A stretch of 64,000 nucleotides of DNA from Marivita sp. Its GTDB lineage: Bacteria; Pseudomonadota; Alphaproteobacteria; Rhodobacterales; Rhodobacteraceae. This document shows positions 1 to 8,558 of the stretch, in pieces. The stretch covers positions 124,001 to 188,000 of the forward strand of contig NZ_JAIPUT010000001.1 of assembly GCF_020055635.1 (NCBI RefSeq), read 5' to 3'. The notes under the pieces are model-generated. The model had not been told where the DNA came from. It did not search any database and saw only the letters and a program-made list of their open reading frames with translations. Positions within the stretch are counted from its first letter, which is position 1. Every line of letters starts with the position of its first letter. The position numbers were made by a program, and so were the translations under genes.

Positions 1-486
1 CAATTCGACGAAGCGGTCGAACAGGTACCGGTTGCGCCGCCACGAGAACGGGAACCGCATGGTGAACCGTTCTTCGTCGAGGCCACCCACCGTCCATGGG
101 ACATCCGCTGTGGTCGCGCTTTCGATGTGGTCGGTGCGCGGTCGCGCCTTGAGGTAGTCGATCAGTTCCTGAACCGGACGCAGCGGAAGGCACGCGCCCG
201 AGGTCAGGTAGACATGGCTGACCTCCTCGAACTCGGCCAGCATCAGTTCGCCGGCGTCCTGGCTGGCCGCGACCAGGCCCCAGGTGCCCCAGTCGCAGCG
301 ATGCCTGCGGGAAAAGCGGATCATCGGATCGTCGCTCAGCCGTTCGGTAAAGATTTTGTAGCGCCGCTGCGACACGATCTGATCGACATGGATCACCACC
401 GGGCAGCCTGCCTTGGTCCAGTGCCGCGCCACCTCTTCGGCGCGGTGCAGCGCCGTATGCGCCAGCATGATGATCCCGATGCTCAT
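1..486 (-). CDS. Core-2/I-branching-type glycosyltransferase (GT14-like), partial
   Basis: The N-terminal 162 codons of a gene that runs off the left edge; translation begins MSIGIIMLAHTALHRAEEVA. The opening hydrophobic strand ending in LAH and the following HVD (residues 33-35) resemble the start of the core-2/I-branching beta-1,6-N-acetylglucosaminyltransferase family, which adds sugar branches from nucleotide sugars. Its ATG overlaps the stop of the upstream glycosyltransferase in an ATGA arrangement, so it is translationally coupled and last of the visible galU-galE-glycosyltransferase run. The family call is by recognition of the N-terminus only; the acceptor sugar is unknown. Confidence 0.7.
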   Translation of the reverse strand, partial: MSIGIIMLAHTALHRAEEVARHWTKAGCPVVIHVDQIVSQRRYKIFTERLSDDPMIRFSRRHRCDWGTWGLVAASQDAGELMLAEFEEVSHVYLTSGACLPLRPVQELIDYLKARPRTDHIESATTADVPWTVGGLDEERFTMRFPFSWRRNRYLFDRFVEL

Positions 487-1511
487 GCCCAATTGCCCAT
501 CGACATGAGCCCCAGGATCTCGAGTTGCCGCCAGTTGATGTATTTCTCCGACCACTTGCACCACAGTTCGGGATTGTCCTGAAGCGCGTTGGCATAGGCC
601 ACGTATTCAAGGCTCCCGGCGTAATGCTCGCGGCGCTTGAGCTCTTCCATCGCCTTGGCACTGAAGGTGCTGATGAACTTGGTATGCAACAGCGCGCCCG
701 ACGCCTTTTCGCCACCCCATTCATCGTAGACGTAATTCAGGCCGCGCGGCAAAAGCATGTGTGTCGAGCTGGCATAGGCATAGCGGTTGTGCCATTTCAC
801 CAGCGGGATCTTGTTCAACGCAGGTGCTGCCTCGGGGCGGTCGGCAAAGAACACACGCGCACGCGCGCCGCCCTGAATCCAGAGATTGCCCAGAAGGTGA
901 TTGCGCTTGAGCGTGTAATTCCCGGAATCGAACCACGACGCGATCTCGAGCGGGTTCTGCCCGGGCTGATAAGGCATCGCGTCGATGCGGCCCTTGGGAT
1001 ACATGTCCAGCAGCATCGCGCTGAAGGATCGGATCGACGATGCGTCCAGCCAGTCCGTCAGCGCGGGCAAAGGCCGCGAGTCGCAGAACGGATAAACGAA
1101 GAATTCGTCCGGATCGACGGTCAGGCACCAATGGTCGTGGCCATATTTGCGCAGCAGCCAATTCATCCAGTCCATTCCGAAACGGGCGCGCTTGTAGCTT
1201 TTCCGGCTGTGCCAGACCGACACATCCGGCTGTTCGGCCAAAAGCTCGGCGGTGCCGTCGGTGCTGTCATTGTCGACAAACAGGAAATGGGACACGCCCA
1301 TGTCGCGGTAATACTTGAGGAAATAGGGCAGGCGCACGCCTTCGTTCCGCAATGTGCAAAAGAGAAGAATGTCGGATTTCCGGATTTGGTCAGTACGATT
1401 TGTCACAGGTTTCAGTTCGCGCCGCTTTCGAAGCGCGCGTATCCTCCAGCGTTTCCGCTGAAGCCTGAGGCCATATCGTTGCACAACTCCCAAGAGTCCG
1501 CTGCCTGTCAA
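483..1511 (-). CDS. Glycosyltransferase family 2-like protein
   Basis: 342 codons. A basic N-terminus (residues 18-35 rich in Arg/Lys) precedes a GT-A type nucleotide-sugar fold: RNEG at 55-58, VDNDSTDGT at 79-87 and a DPDEFF acidic motif at 133-138 that should bind the metal-sugar nucleotide. This matches the Glyco_tranf_2_4 group common in marine alphaproteobacterial polysaccharide clusters. The start is uncertain: the longest frame begins with TTG directly after an in-frame stop and has no Shine-Dalgarno; a GTG at codon 10 follows the purine-rich TTGGGAG but with very short spacing. It sits 25 bases after the preceding glycosyltransferase and overlaps the next one by 4 bases. Substrate unknown. 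Confidence 0.8.
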   Translation of the reverse strand: MTGSGLLGVVQRYGLRLQRKRWRIRALRKRRELKPVTNRTDQIRKSDILLFCTLRNEGVRLPYFLKYYRDMGVSHFLFVDNDSTDGTAELLAEQPDVSVWHSRKSYKRARFGMDWMNWLLRKYGHDHWCLTVDPDEFFVYPFCDSRPLPALTDWLDASSIRSFSAMLLDMYPKGRIDAMPYQPGQNPLEIASWFDSGNYTLKRNHLLGNLWIQGGARARVFFADRPEAAPALNKIPLVKWHNRYAYASSTHMLLPRGLNYVYDEWGGEKASGALLHTKFISTFSAKAMEELKRREHYAGSLEYVAYANALQDNPELWCKWSEKYINWRQLEILGLMSMGNWA

Positions 1512-1536
1512 TTAGGTCGCAATACACGTCTGGGTA

Positions 1537-2754
1537 TCAAAGGAGCGTAAACAGCTGGTTGAAATGCGCCTGCCATGTCGGGGCCTGAAAGCCCGTTTCA
1601 GAATACTGCTCACCGCCTTGATCCCGACGTCTTTGCGCCAGTTGCTTGATTTTGTTGGCCCAAGCGTAGCGATCTGATTCGGCTGCGTAAATAGGGTATG
1701 CGTCAAGCACCTCCTTGAAGATGGGCAAAGAGTTGCAGATGAGCGGCACATTCAGCGCGGCCGCCTCGATTGCGGGATAGCCAAAGCCCTCGGCGCGGCT
1801 TGGAAACATCAGCCCGTTGCTTTGCTCAAGCAGCCCCCACATTCGGGGATCGGGCAGGTCGGCCAGTTCATGCACATTTGCAGGGCCCTGGTCGAGCGCG
1901 GCGAAAACCGCCTCGTTCATCCAGCCGCGCCGCCCGCACAGGATCAGGTGTGGATCGTCGGGGCCGGCAAAGCCCGTCCACAGATCAAGCAGAAAGCCGA
2001 TATTCTTGCGGGGCTCGATTGTGCCTATCGCCAGGAAATACGGCTGCCCGGTCCAGGGGCCTTGAGGGGCGGGACCGACCGTCATGTCGGGAAGCCCCGG
2101 CCACAGCACATGCAGACGGTCCGGCGCGAGATGTCGGGCGTGGCCCATTATGTCGACCTTTGTCGCCTGGGAATTGCACAGGACCATGTCGGCGCATCGG
2201 TCGACCCGGCCAAGGAACTGCCGGAAGGCCAGTCGCGATTGCTGTGTTTGCGTGTCGGGCAGGTCCAGCGGGATCGTGTCATGCAGGTAGACGGCGATCC
2301 GGCTTTCGGGGCAGGACCGCACCGCGTGGATGACCCGATCGTTGAAGTTTGTCTGGCCGATATTGAAGTAGACCGTTCCCTTCGGCATGTGACGTCGCAA
2401 CATCGCTCCCAGCCGAAGATTGGTCGACCGATCCAAGGCGACTTTGCGCAATCCGCTTTCGGTGATCCCTCGCGCCGGAGTCTTCCGCCGCGACAGCCGG
2501 GACAGCGCGTCGCTGCCGTGCCAGACAGGGACCTCGCAATGCGCAAGCAAGGCCCGACAGCCCTGCCTGTCCAGCAGCAGAAACCCCAGCCTTGTGCGCA
2601 GCAGGCCGAAAAGCGGCGCAGGATCGCGGATCAGATGCGCGAGATACGCCCGTTCGATTCGGTCTATCCCGGTGGGCCGCAGATGCGCGCGGCTGACCGT
2701 GCGGGTGACGTCCAGCAGATGGCCCGGCGCCGGGCTACTCGCGGTAGTCTGCAA
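1537..2754 (-). CDS. Glycosyltransferase family 4 (GT-B) protein
   Basis: 405 codons. The C-terminal half has the GT-B donor-binding domain: a FLAIGTIEPRKNI segment opening the second Rossmann fold and, near the end, PSRAEGFGYPAIEAAALN, the E-x7-E type motif that holds the nucleotide sugar in GT4 enzymes. It likely transfers a hexose during assembly of a surface polysaccharide. The frame opens with TTG and overlaps the 3' end of galE by 20 bases; related proteins usually begin near the LLDVTR segment (about codon 13), so the true start could be slightly later. Third gene of the galU-galE-glycosyltransferase run. Confidence 0.8.
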   Translation of the reverse strand: MQTTASSPAPGHLLDVTRTVSRAHLRPTGIDRIERAYLAHLIRDPAPLFGLLRTRLGFLLLDRQGCRALLAHCEVPVWHGSDALSRLSRRKTPARGITESGLRKVALDRSTNLRLGAMLRRHMPKGTVYFNIGQTNFNDRVIHAVRSCPESRIAVYLHDTIPLDLPDTQTQQSRLAFRQFLGRVDRCADMVLCNSQATKVDIMGHARHLAPDRLHVLWPGLPDMTVGPAPQGPWTGQPYFLAIGTIEPRKNIGFLLDLWTGFAGPDDPHLILCGRRGWMNEAVFAALDQGPANVHELADLPDPRMWGLLEQSNGLMFPSRAEGFGYPAIEAAALNVPLICNSLPIFKEVLDAYPIYAAESDRYAWANKIKQLAQRRRDQGGEQYSETGFQAPTWQAHFNQLFTLL

Positions 2755-3715
2755 CCTGATGCCACCGCCAGGCGTCTTCGATCATCTGGGGCATGGTCGA
2801 CTTCTTGGGGTGCCAGTTCAGTTCGTCCTCGGCGCGTTTCGACCCCGAAACAAGCTTGATGGCATCGCCGCCGCGCCGGTCCCCGATGGTAGTCGGGACG
2901 TCCCGGTTGGTCACGCGCCGCGCGGACTCGATCACTTCGCGCACCGAAAAGCCTGATCCGGTGCCAAGGTTGAACACCCGGCTTTCCTTGCCATCCAGAA
3001 GCCAGCGCAGGCCAAGAACATGCGCATCCACCAGGTCCGATACATGCACGTAATCGCGGATGCAGGTGCCGTCTTCCGTCGGGTAGTCGGTGCCATAGAT
3101 CGTCACGCCATCGCGGACGCCCGCCACGGCATCCAGGACGATGGGAATGAGATGGGTCTCGGGCCGGTGAAATTCGCCGATATCCGCGTCCGGGTCGGCC
3201 CCGGCAACGTTGAAATAGCGGAAAATCACGTGGCGCAGCCCATGCGTCACACCGAAATCCTGTAGAATCCGTTCGACGGCCTGCTTCGAGGCGCCATAGG
3301 CATTGAGCGGTTCCTGCGCCGAGGTCTCGTCCAGAACGACATTGTCCTGGTCGCCATAGGTCGCGCAGGTCGAGGAAAAGACGATGTCATGGCACCCATG
3401 CGCCACCGCTGCCTCGATCAGGTTAAGCGACCCGAGCGTGTTGTTACGCCAGTAGAGACCGGGGTCGCTCATCGCTTCATCGACGCGGCTCAGCGCGGCG
3501 AAGTGCAGGATCGCCTTTGGTGCGTATTCGGCAAACGCCTTGTCGATCGACTCGCGGTCCAGCAGGTCACCCTGCACGAAGGGTCCGAACTTCACGGCAT
3601 CGCGCCATCCGGTTCTCAGATTGTCGAATGTGACCGGTGTGAATCCGGCCTTCGCCAGCGCCTTGCAGGCATGCGAGCCGATATAGCCCGCGCCCCCCGT
3701 TACCAGGATATTCAT
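2735..3715 (-). CDS. galE: UDP-glucose 4-epimerase
   Basis: 326 codons, the usual GalE length. It interconverts UDP-glucose and UDP-galactose using bound NAD. An extended short-chain dehydrogenase fold is evident: the NAD-binding TGGAGYIGS at residues 6-14, FSSTCATYG around 113-121 with the catalytic Ser/Thr region, and the YxxxK pair Tyr140/Lys144 in YGASK. It lies 3 bases after galU, whose product UDP-glucose is its substrate, so the two genes feed UDP-Glc/UDP-Gal to the glycosyltransferases that follow. Confidence 0.95.
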   Translation of the reverse strand: MNILVTGGAGYIGSHACKALAKAGFTPVTFDNLRTGWRDAVKFGPFVQGDLLDRESIDKAFAEYAPKAILHFAALSRVDEAMSDPGLYWRNNTLGSLNLIEAAVAHGCHDIVFSSTCATYGDQDNVVLDETSAQEPLNAYGASKQAVERILQDFGVTHGLRHVIFRYFNVAGADPDADIGEFHRPETHLIPIVLDAVAGVRDGVTIYGTDYPTEDGTCIRDYVHVSDLVDAHVLGLRWLLDGKESRVFNLGTGSGFSVREVIESARRVTNRDVPTTIGDRRGGDAIKLVSGSKRAEDELNWHPKKSTMPQMIEDAWRWHQVADYRE

Positions 3716-3718
3716 CGC

Positions 3719-4609
3719 TTATTCCGCCGCGTTTTCAGTCTGCATGACCGATCCAAGGAATGCGCGCAGATCATCCTTGAGATCGTCTCGCGCCAGCCCG
3801 AAGGCCACCGTCGCCTGAAGGAATCCGGCCTTCGATCCGCAGTCGAAACGCTGCCCCCGGAAACGGTAGCCGTAAACGCCGGTTCCGCCGATTTCCTCGG
3901 CGATGGCATCGGTCAGCTGGATCTCTCCGCCGGCCCCGGTCTGTTTCTTGTTCAGGTTTCTCAGCACGGACGGGTCAAGGATATACCGCCCGATCACCGC
4001 CAGGTTGGAGGGCGCATCGTCGGCAGGGGGCTTTTCGATCATACCCTTGACCGACACCAGCGATCCCATGTCTTCCTCGATATCGAGGATGCCGTAGCTC
4101 GAGGTCTTCTCGCGCGGCACTTCCATCGCGGCCACCATGTTGCCGCCGGTTTCGGCATAGGCCTCGACCATCTGCTGAAGGCAGGGCGTATCCGCCGAGA
4201 TCACGTCATCGGGCAGCATCACCGCAAACGGCTCGTCCCCGATCAGCCGCCGCGCGCACCAGACCGCATGGCCCAGGCCCAGCGCCTTGTGCTGGCGCAT
4301 ATAGGCGATCGCGCCGCTTTCCATGTTGGTCGTCTTGAGCTGTTCGAGGATGTCGGTCTTGCCCTTCTTGCGCAATTCGCGCTCGAGGATGGGGGATTCG
4401 TCGAAATAGTCTTCAAGCGCGCTTTTCCCGCGCGAAGTGATGAAAATGAATTCCTTGATCCCCGCCGCACGCGCCTCGTCGATGGCATATTGTACCAGCG
4501 GACGGTCCACGAGGGTCATGATTTCTTTGGGGACGGATTTGGTTGCAGGCAGAAAGCGTGTTCCCAGACCCGCCACGGGAAAGACGGCCTTGGTGACTTT
4601 TCTACGCAT
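3719..4609 (-). CDS. galU: UTP-glucose-1-phosphate uridylyltransferase
   Basis: 296 codons. Makes UDP-glucose from UTP and glucose-1-phosphate. The N-terminal nucleotide-binding loop GLGTRFLPATKS (14-25) and the following PKEIMTLVDRPLVQYAIDEA region are classic GalU. The ATG is preceded on the minus strand by AAGGAGC, a good Shine-Dalgarno. It is the first gene of the run galU-galE-three glycosyltransferases; an AT-rich 117-base spacer upstream (4610-4726) probably holds the operon promoter, but I could not find a convincing -35/-10 pair there. Confidence 0.95.
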   Translation of the reverse strand: MRRKVTKAVFPVAGLGTRFLPATKSVPKEIMTLVDRPLVQYAIDEARAAGIKEFIFITSRGKSALEDYFDESPILERELRKKGKTDILEQLKTTNMESGAIAYMRQHKALGLGHAVWCARRLIGDEPFAVMLPDDVISADTPCLQQMVEAYAETGGNMVAAMEVPREKTSSYGILDIEEDMGSLVSVKGMIEKPPADDAPSNLAVIGRYILDPSVLRNLNKKQTGAGGEIQLTDAIAEEIGGTGVYGYRFRGQRFDCGSKAGFLQATVAFGLARDDLKDDLRAFLGSVMQTENAAE

Positions 4610-4726
4610 CGTACTGCTCCTTCTTTGGTCGCGTCTTACTGCGCGTCAATGGTTATGGCACAAGTATACAGTCAATTGTATGACATCCTGCGCAACTACT
4701 CTTCTCATTTGTCGATTTTGTGGCTT

Positions 4727-5971
4727 CTAAGCCCTGAAAAGTGGATTTTTTGAGCGGATTCCCGCGATCCGGGCAAGCGTGGTCCGTATACGTTCCTCTC
4801 TGGTTGCTTTTTGAAACAGCGGCTCCTCTCGCACTTCCCGGCCAAAGATACCGCCCCGGTGCAACCAGAAGCCATCGTCTGTAAACGCCACCCGGTGATA
4901 GCGCGCGTCGGGACGCAGGTCGAACACGGTGACCCGGTTTCCAGCCTGCACCAGCGCCTTGGCCGTCTCGAACACCCTGTTTCCCGTGGCGCGGCGTCGG
5001 ACAAGGTACAGGTCCTTGCGACCTGCGGCCCGGCACTCGGGGATCGCATCCTCCGCATCCGACAGGCGCAAGCCTTCGACCTCCGTGCGGGTCAGGCCCT
5101 CTGCATAGCCCTCGGCCAGTTCACGGATCAGCCGTGCGGCCACATCCGGTGCCAGCGTGCCGCGATGCATGTGCCCAACAAGCCACGCCTTGCGGTCCTC
5201 AAGAAAGCCCTGCCGCGCCTCGCACCAAAGCGCCGCCGCGCAGTGTTTGCGGTGGAACACTGCAGCGGAGGCGGCGATTTCGGCCACCTGGCGCGGTGTA
5301 CGGTCTGCATCGCGAAAGGCGCTTGCGCCGCTGGCATGGTGCACGATGGCCTTGGGGACGAACATCGTGGCACCGCCAGCGCGCGCGATGCGCAGGCTGA
5401 GGTCTGTCTCGTCGAGGTAAAAGGCAAATCGCGGGTCGAAGCCGCCATGATCCGCAAGCGCCTGACGGCGGATCGCCATGTTTGTCCCGTGCAGTCGTGG
5501 ATACCGGTCACCCTCGGAAGCAAGGACCACCGGATCGGTACCAGACACAGCCGCCGCATGCGACTTGCCCATCGCGTCTACCCGCGTCGCCCCGTGCTGA
5601 ACGGAAATCCCGTTGCGCCCCAGTGTGATGCCGCCAGCCTGCACAACGGCAGGATCGTCGAACACATCGGCAAGATGCGCAAGCCATGTCGGTTCGGGCA
5701 CCGCGTCGTCGTCGACAAAGGCCAGCACATCTCCCGATGCCCGCGACACCCCCAGATTCCGCGCGACCGAAATGTTGGCCGTATCGAAGTCGCAGACCTT
5801 GGCAAAGCCCATGCTGCGCGCCACCTGCGCCCCGCGCGGACAGGCAACAACCACGGTTTCGAACCGGTCATGGTCAAGTTGCCCGATCGCGGTCAGGCAG
5901 CGCCGCAAGAGCTCGGGTCTGTGTCGGCTGACCACGATGACACTGATCGGAATGGCCGCCATGACGGACAC
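4727..5971 (-). CDS. Glycosyltransferase family 2 protein
   Basis: 414 codons. The first ~240 residues form a GT2 GT-A domain: PISVIVVSRHRPELLRRCL near the N-terminus, NISVARNLGVSRASG with the VDDDA DxD-type motif about residue 90, and the later HGTNMAIRRQAL and FDPRFAFYLDETDLSLR segments typical of rhamnosyl-type family 2 enzymes. The last ~120 residues are an extra region I do not recognise. It starts 6 bases after the cysQ stop, so the two are probably co-transcribed; substrate unknown. Confidence 0.82.
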   Translation of the reverse strand: MSVMAAIPISVIVVSRHRPELLRRCLTAIGQLDHDRFETVVVACPRGAQVARSMGFAKVCDFDTANISVARNLGVSRASGDVLAFVDDDAVPEPTWLAHLADVFDDPAVVQAGGITLGRNGISVQHGATRVDAMGKSHAAAVSGTDPVVLASEGDRYPRLHGTNMAIRRQALADHGGFDPRFAFYLDETDLSLRIARAGGATMFVPKAIVHHASGASAFRDADRTPRQVAEIAASAAVFHRKHCAAALWCEARQGFLEDRKAWLVGHMHRGTLAPDVAARLIRELAEGYAEGLTRTEVEGLRLSDAEDAIPECRAAGRKDLYLVRRRATGNRVFETAKALVQAGNRVTVFDLRPDARYHRVAFTDDGFWLHRGGIFGREVREEPLFQKATREERIRTTLARIAGIRSKNPLFRA

Positions 5972-5977
5972 GTCGTG

Positions 5978-6775
5978 TCAGGCAGGCGCGAGGTCGATGC
6001 CCGGTGCGGTTGCGACAAAGAACGGGTTGGCGAATGTCGGCTTGCCGTAGGTCAGCGTTTGCAGGTCATCCAGACGCAGCACGCGTCCCCCCGCCCCTGT
6101 CAGAACGGCATGGCCCGCCGCCGTATCCCACTCCATCGTGCGGCCCAGACGCGGATAGAAATCCGCCTCGCCCGTCGCGACGAGACAGAACTTCAACGAT
6201 GAACCGGCGCTCTTGCTGTCCTTGACCGCATACTGGTTGATGTAGTCATCCGTCGATTGATCGCGATGCGATTTCGACGCGACCACCATCAATGCGCCGG
6301 TGTCCGGGTTCGAGACATGGATCGGAATTTGTGATCCGATCTCGTCCTTGGCCAGCGCACCGGTTTCCTCGACGCTTCGTCCGGCGGCATCAGTATAGAA
6401 CAGGCGGCCTTTTGCGGGCGCGTAAACCACACCCCGCGTCGGCACGCCGTTTTCCACCAAGGCGATATTCACTGTGAAGTCGCCGCGCCGGTGGATGAAT
6501 TCCTTGGTCCCATCAAGCGGATCGACGATCAGGAAGTCGCGCACGTCAAGGTCATGCGTGTCCGACTGCTCTTCCGTCACCAAGGCGATATCCGGGAAGG
6601 CCGCACGCAAGCCTGCCGAGATCAGCGCGTCCGCCGCTTCGTCGGCTTCGGTCACCGGGCTGTCATCCGACTTGGCGCGAATGTCGAAATCATCGGAATG
6701 GTAGATTTCCATGATCCGGTCCCCGGCCTCGAGCGCAAGTCGGCGCATCGTTTGCATCAAAGAATCATAGTCCAT
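5978..6775 (-). CDS. cysQ: 3'(2'),5'-bisphosphate nucleotidase, inositol monophosphatase family
   Basis: 265 codons. Hydrolyses PAP/PAPS-type 3'-phosphonucleotides, relieving sulfate-assimilation intermediates. The metal-binding motifs of the IMPase superfamily are present: EE at 68-69, DPLDGT at 85-90 and WDTAAGHAVL near the C-terminus. I chose the ATG giving MDYDSLMQT because GAGGG lies 9 bases upstream; an in-frame ATG two codons earlier (6781) sits too close to it. A second IMPase-family gene lies at 34654-35433. The family also includes true inositol phosphatases, so CysQ is the best fit, not proven. Confidence 0.85.
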   Translation of the reverse strand: MDYDSLMQTMRRLALEAGDRIMEIYHSDDFDIRAKSDDSPVTEADEAADALISAGLRAAFPDIALVTEEQSDTHDLDVRDFLIVDPLDGTKEFIHRRGDFTVNIALVENGVPTRGVVYAPAKGRLFYTDAAGRSVEETGALAKDEIGSQIPIHVSNPDTGALMVVASKSHRDQSTDDYINQYAVKDSKSAGSSLKFCLVATGEADFYPRLGRTMEWDTAAGHAVLTGAGGRVLRLDDLQTLTYGKPTFANPFFVATAPGIDLAPA

Positions 6776-6796
6776 GGTCATCTGCCCTCGGGTCGA

Positions 6797-6825
6797 TTGA
6801 TTTGAAACCGCGTCTCTCTTATCAT
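6797..6825 (+). promoter_or_regulatory. Candidate sigma-70 promoter for the ABC permease gene
   Basis: TTGATT (6797-6802), a 17-base spacer and TATCAT (6820-6825) face the permease gene, with the start codon about 70 bases beyond the predicted transcription start. It lies in the 127-base divergent gap between cysQ and the permease. Called by eye from consensus only. Confidence 0.4.
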
Positions 6826-6902
6826 CGGCTTAACACAAGTCCGCAACAACAGTCAGACCAACTGACGTCAAAAACGCGGGCCGAGGCAAAGGCAGATTAA
6901 AG

Positions 6903-7733
6903 ATGTTTCAGAAAACGGTTCCGACGACCCGGGCGGCCTCGGCCGTGAACATCCTCGAACTGATCTACCACGACACGGTCCGCTCGATCCGCAAGACGCA
7001 TGGAAACGCGTTCATGTCGATCGCGATCAGCGTGTTCCAGTCGCTCATGTTCGTGCTGTTCTTTTATGTCATGTTCACCATCATGGGCATGAAAAGCCTC
7101 GCCCTGCGCGGGGATTTCGTGATTTTCCTGCTGACCGGCATCTTTCTCTTCATGACCCACAACAAGGCCGTCGGCGCCGTCCTCGGGAGCGAGGGGCCCG
7201 CCAGCCCCATGATGCAGCACGCGCCGATGAACACCTTCATCTCGATCGTGTCGGGCATGCTCTCGACCCTGTATGTCCAGATGCTGGCGGTGTTCTTCAT
7301 TCTCTTCGTCTATGACGTGGCGATGAATCCCTATGTGCTGACCGAAATCGTGGATCCGGTTCCGGTGATGGGGATGCTGCTGTTGTCGTGGTTCTCGGGC
7401 GGCGCGGTCGGCATGGTCTTTCTGGCCCTGAAGCCCTGGTTTCCCGGTCTGACAGGCACGCTGTCGACGCTCTACAAACGCGCCAACATGATCGCGTCCG
7501 GCAAGATGTTCGTGGCCAATGCGCTCCCGTCCTTCATGATCTCGATGTTCGACTGGAACCCGCTGTTTCACACCATCGACCAGGCCCGCGGCTTTGCCTT
7601 TGTCAACTACGTGCCGCGCAACACCAATTGGGAATACGTGATGTACCTGTCGCTCATCCTGTTGATGATCGGGCTGATGGGCGAATTCTACACCCGCAAA
7701 CACGCCTCGTCCTCGTGGTCGGCCCGCAGGTGA
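6903..7733 (+). CDS. ABC-2 type polysaccharide-export permease (KpsM-like)
   Basis: 276 codons with about six hydrophobic segments (around residues 37-60, 72-88, 115-140, 155-180, 195-215 and 245-262). Layout and length fit ABC-2 membrane subunits that export capsular or O-antigen polysaccharides or their lipid carriers across the inner membrane. No ATPase partner or polysaccharide-export outer-membrane gene is adjacent; downstream is alkB on the other strand. Function in export of the glycan made by the neighbouring galU cluster is an inference from proximity only. Confidence 0.75.
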   Translation: MFQKTVPTTRAASAVNILELIYHDTVRSIRKTHGNAFMSIAISVFQSLMFVLFFYVMFTIMGMKSLALRGDFVIFLLTGIFLFMTHNKAVGAVLGSEGPASPMMQHAPMNTFISIVSGMLSTLYVQMLAVFFILFVYDVAMNPYVLTEIVDPVPVMGMLLLSWFSGGAVGMVFLALKPWFPGLTGTLSTLYKRANMIASGKMFVANALPSFMISMFDWNPLFHTIDQARGFAFVNYVPRNTNWEYVMYLSLILLMIGLMGEFYTRKHASSSWSARR

Positions 7734-7744
7734 GCAGGGGCTGA

Positions 7745-8347
7745 TCAGGTCACGACCCGCAAAGTCAGGTTGATGCGCCCGCCCTTGGGCAACAGGGTCG
7801 AACTGTTCGGCCGGACGCGGTCGATCCCGTGATAGGCGCGCCGCGCGTCGCCCGCCATCACCACCACGTCGCCGGACCGCAGCCATATCGATTCGGTCTT
7901 GCCGCCGCGCGTCGGGTTGCCCATCCGGAAAAGCGCCTCATCCCCCAGCGACACCGACACCACGGGCTGGGTCATGTCCGCCTCGTCGCTGTCCTGGTGC
8001 AGACCCATCTTCGCGGCCTCACCGTACCAGTTGATCAGACAGCACTCGGGAAGACGCGCCTCGGGCACGAGGTCGCGCCAGATCTTCAGAATGCGCTCGG
8101 GGATCGGCGGCCAGGTCACGCCCGACGGGTGGTGCGGTTCATAGCGATAGCCCCTGGGGTCGCTGATCCACCCGTAATCGCCGGCCGCGCTCATCCGGAC
8201 CGACATCGGCTTGCCCCGCGGCGTGACCGGCTGGAACAGCGGCGCGCGGGACAGGCACGCGCGCAGATCGGCGACAACACGCTCCTGTTCGGGCAGCGCC
8301 AGATAGCCGGAGTGGATGTCGAAGCCGCGAACATGCAAAAGAGCCAT
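7745..8347 (-). CDS. alkB: Alpha-ketoglutarate-dependent DNA repair dioxygenase AlkB
   Basis: 200 codons from the start giving MALLHVRGFD. AlkB oxidatively removes 1-methyladenine and 3-methylcytosine lesions using Fe(II) and 2-oxoglutarate. The iron ligands His117, Asp119 (GLHQDSDEAD) and His173 (YHGID) and the 2-oxoglutarate-binding RINLTLR (191-197) are all present, as is the substrate-lid region GYRYEPHHPSG. The frame extends upstream to an ATG at 8371 and a GTG at 8383; I prefer the shorter form because the family begins close to this strand, though no clear Shine-Dalgarno decides it. Divergent from dnaK, whose heat-shock promoter starts about 70 bases upstream. Confidence 0.88.
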   Translation of the reverse strand: MALLHVRGFDIHSGYLALPEQERVVADLRACLSRAPLFQPVTPRGKPMSVRMSAAGDYGWISDPRGYRYEPHHPSGVTWPPIPERILKIWRDLVPEARLPECCLINWYGEAAKMGLHQDSDEADMTQPVVSVSLGDEALFRMGNPTRGGKTESIWLRSGDVVVMAGDARRAYHGIDRVRPNSSTLLPKGGRINLTLRVVT

Positions 8348-8417
8348 GGCATCGAAAATAATGCGTGCCATCCCGAAAGACACACCGAATTTTCAGAAAT
8401 TCACTGTAGCTGCGGCG

Positions 8418-8449
8418 CTTGCAGGCATCCGGATGCCTCCTTATATACG
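8418..8449 (+). promoter_or_regulatory. Heat-shock (RpoH/sigma-32) promoter of dnaK
   Basis: CTTG at 8418-8421 and CTTATATACG at 8440-8449, separated by 18 bases, match the alphaproteobacterial RpoH pattern CTTG-N17/18-CYTATNTNNG at every defined position. It points at dnaK, with a leader of roughly 100 bases. Confidence 0.75.
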
Positions 8450-8558
8450 CATCGGACCTGCTGGGGGATGGCCCCCGGCGGAACGGAATGCGGGGCGGGA
8501 TGCCGGAACGGGTCATCGTCTCGTGACATCGCCTTGAGACATGAAGGGATCGAAAAAC

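Noticed and set aside
4666-4681. Inverted repeat ATACA-N6-TGTAT and a TATACT-like box upstream of galU
   Set aside because: Arms are only 5 bp and no -35 box lies at 16-18 bases from the TATACT; too weak to call a promoter or operator.
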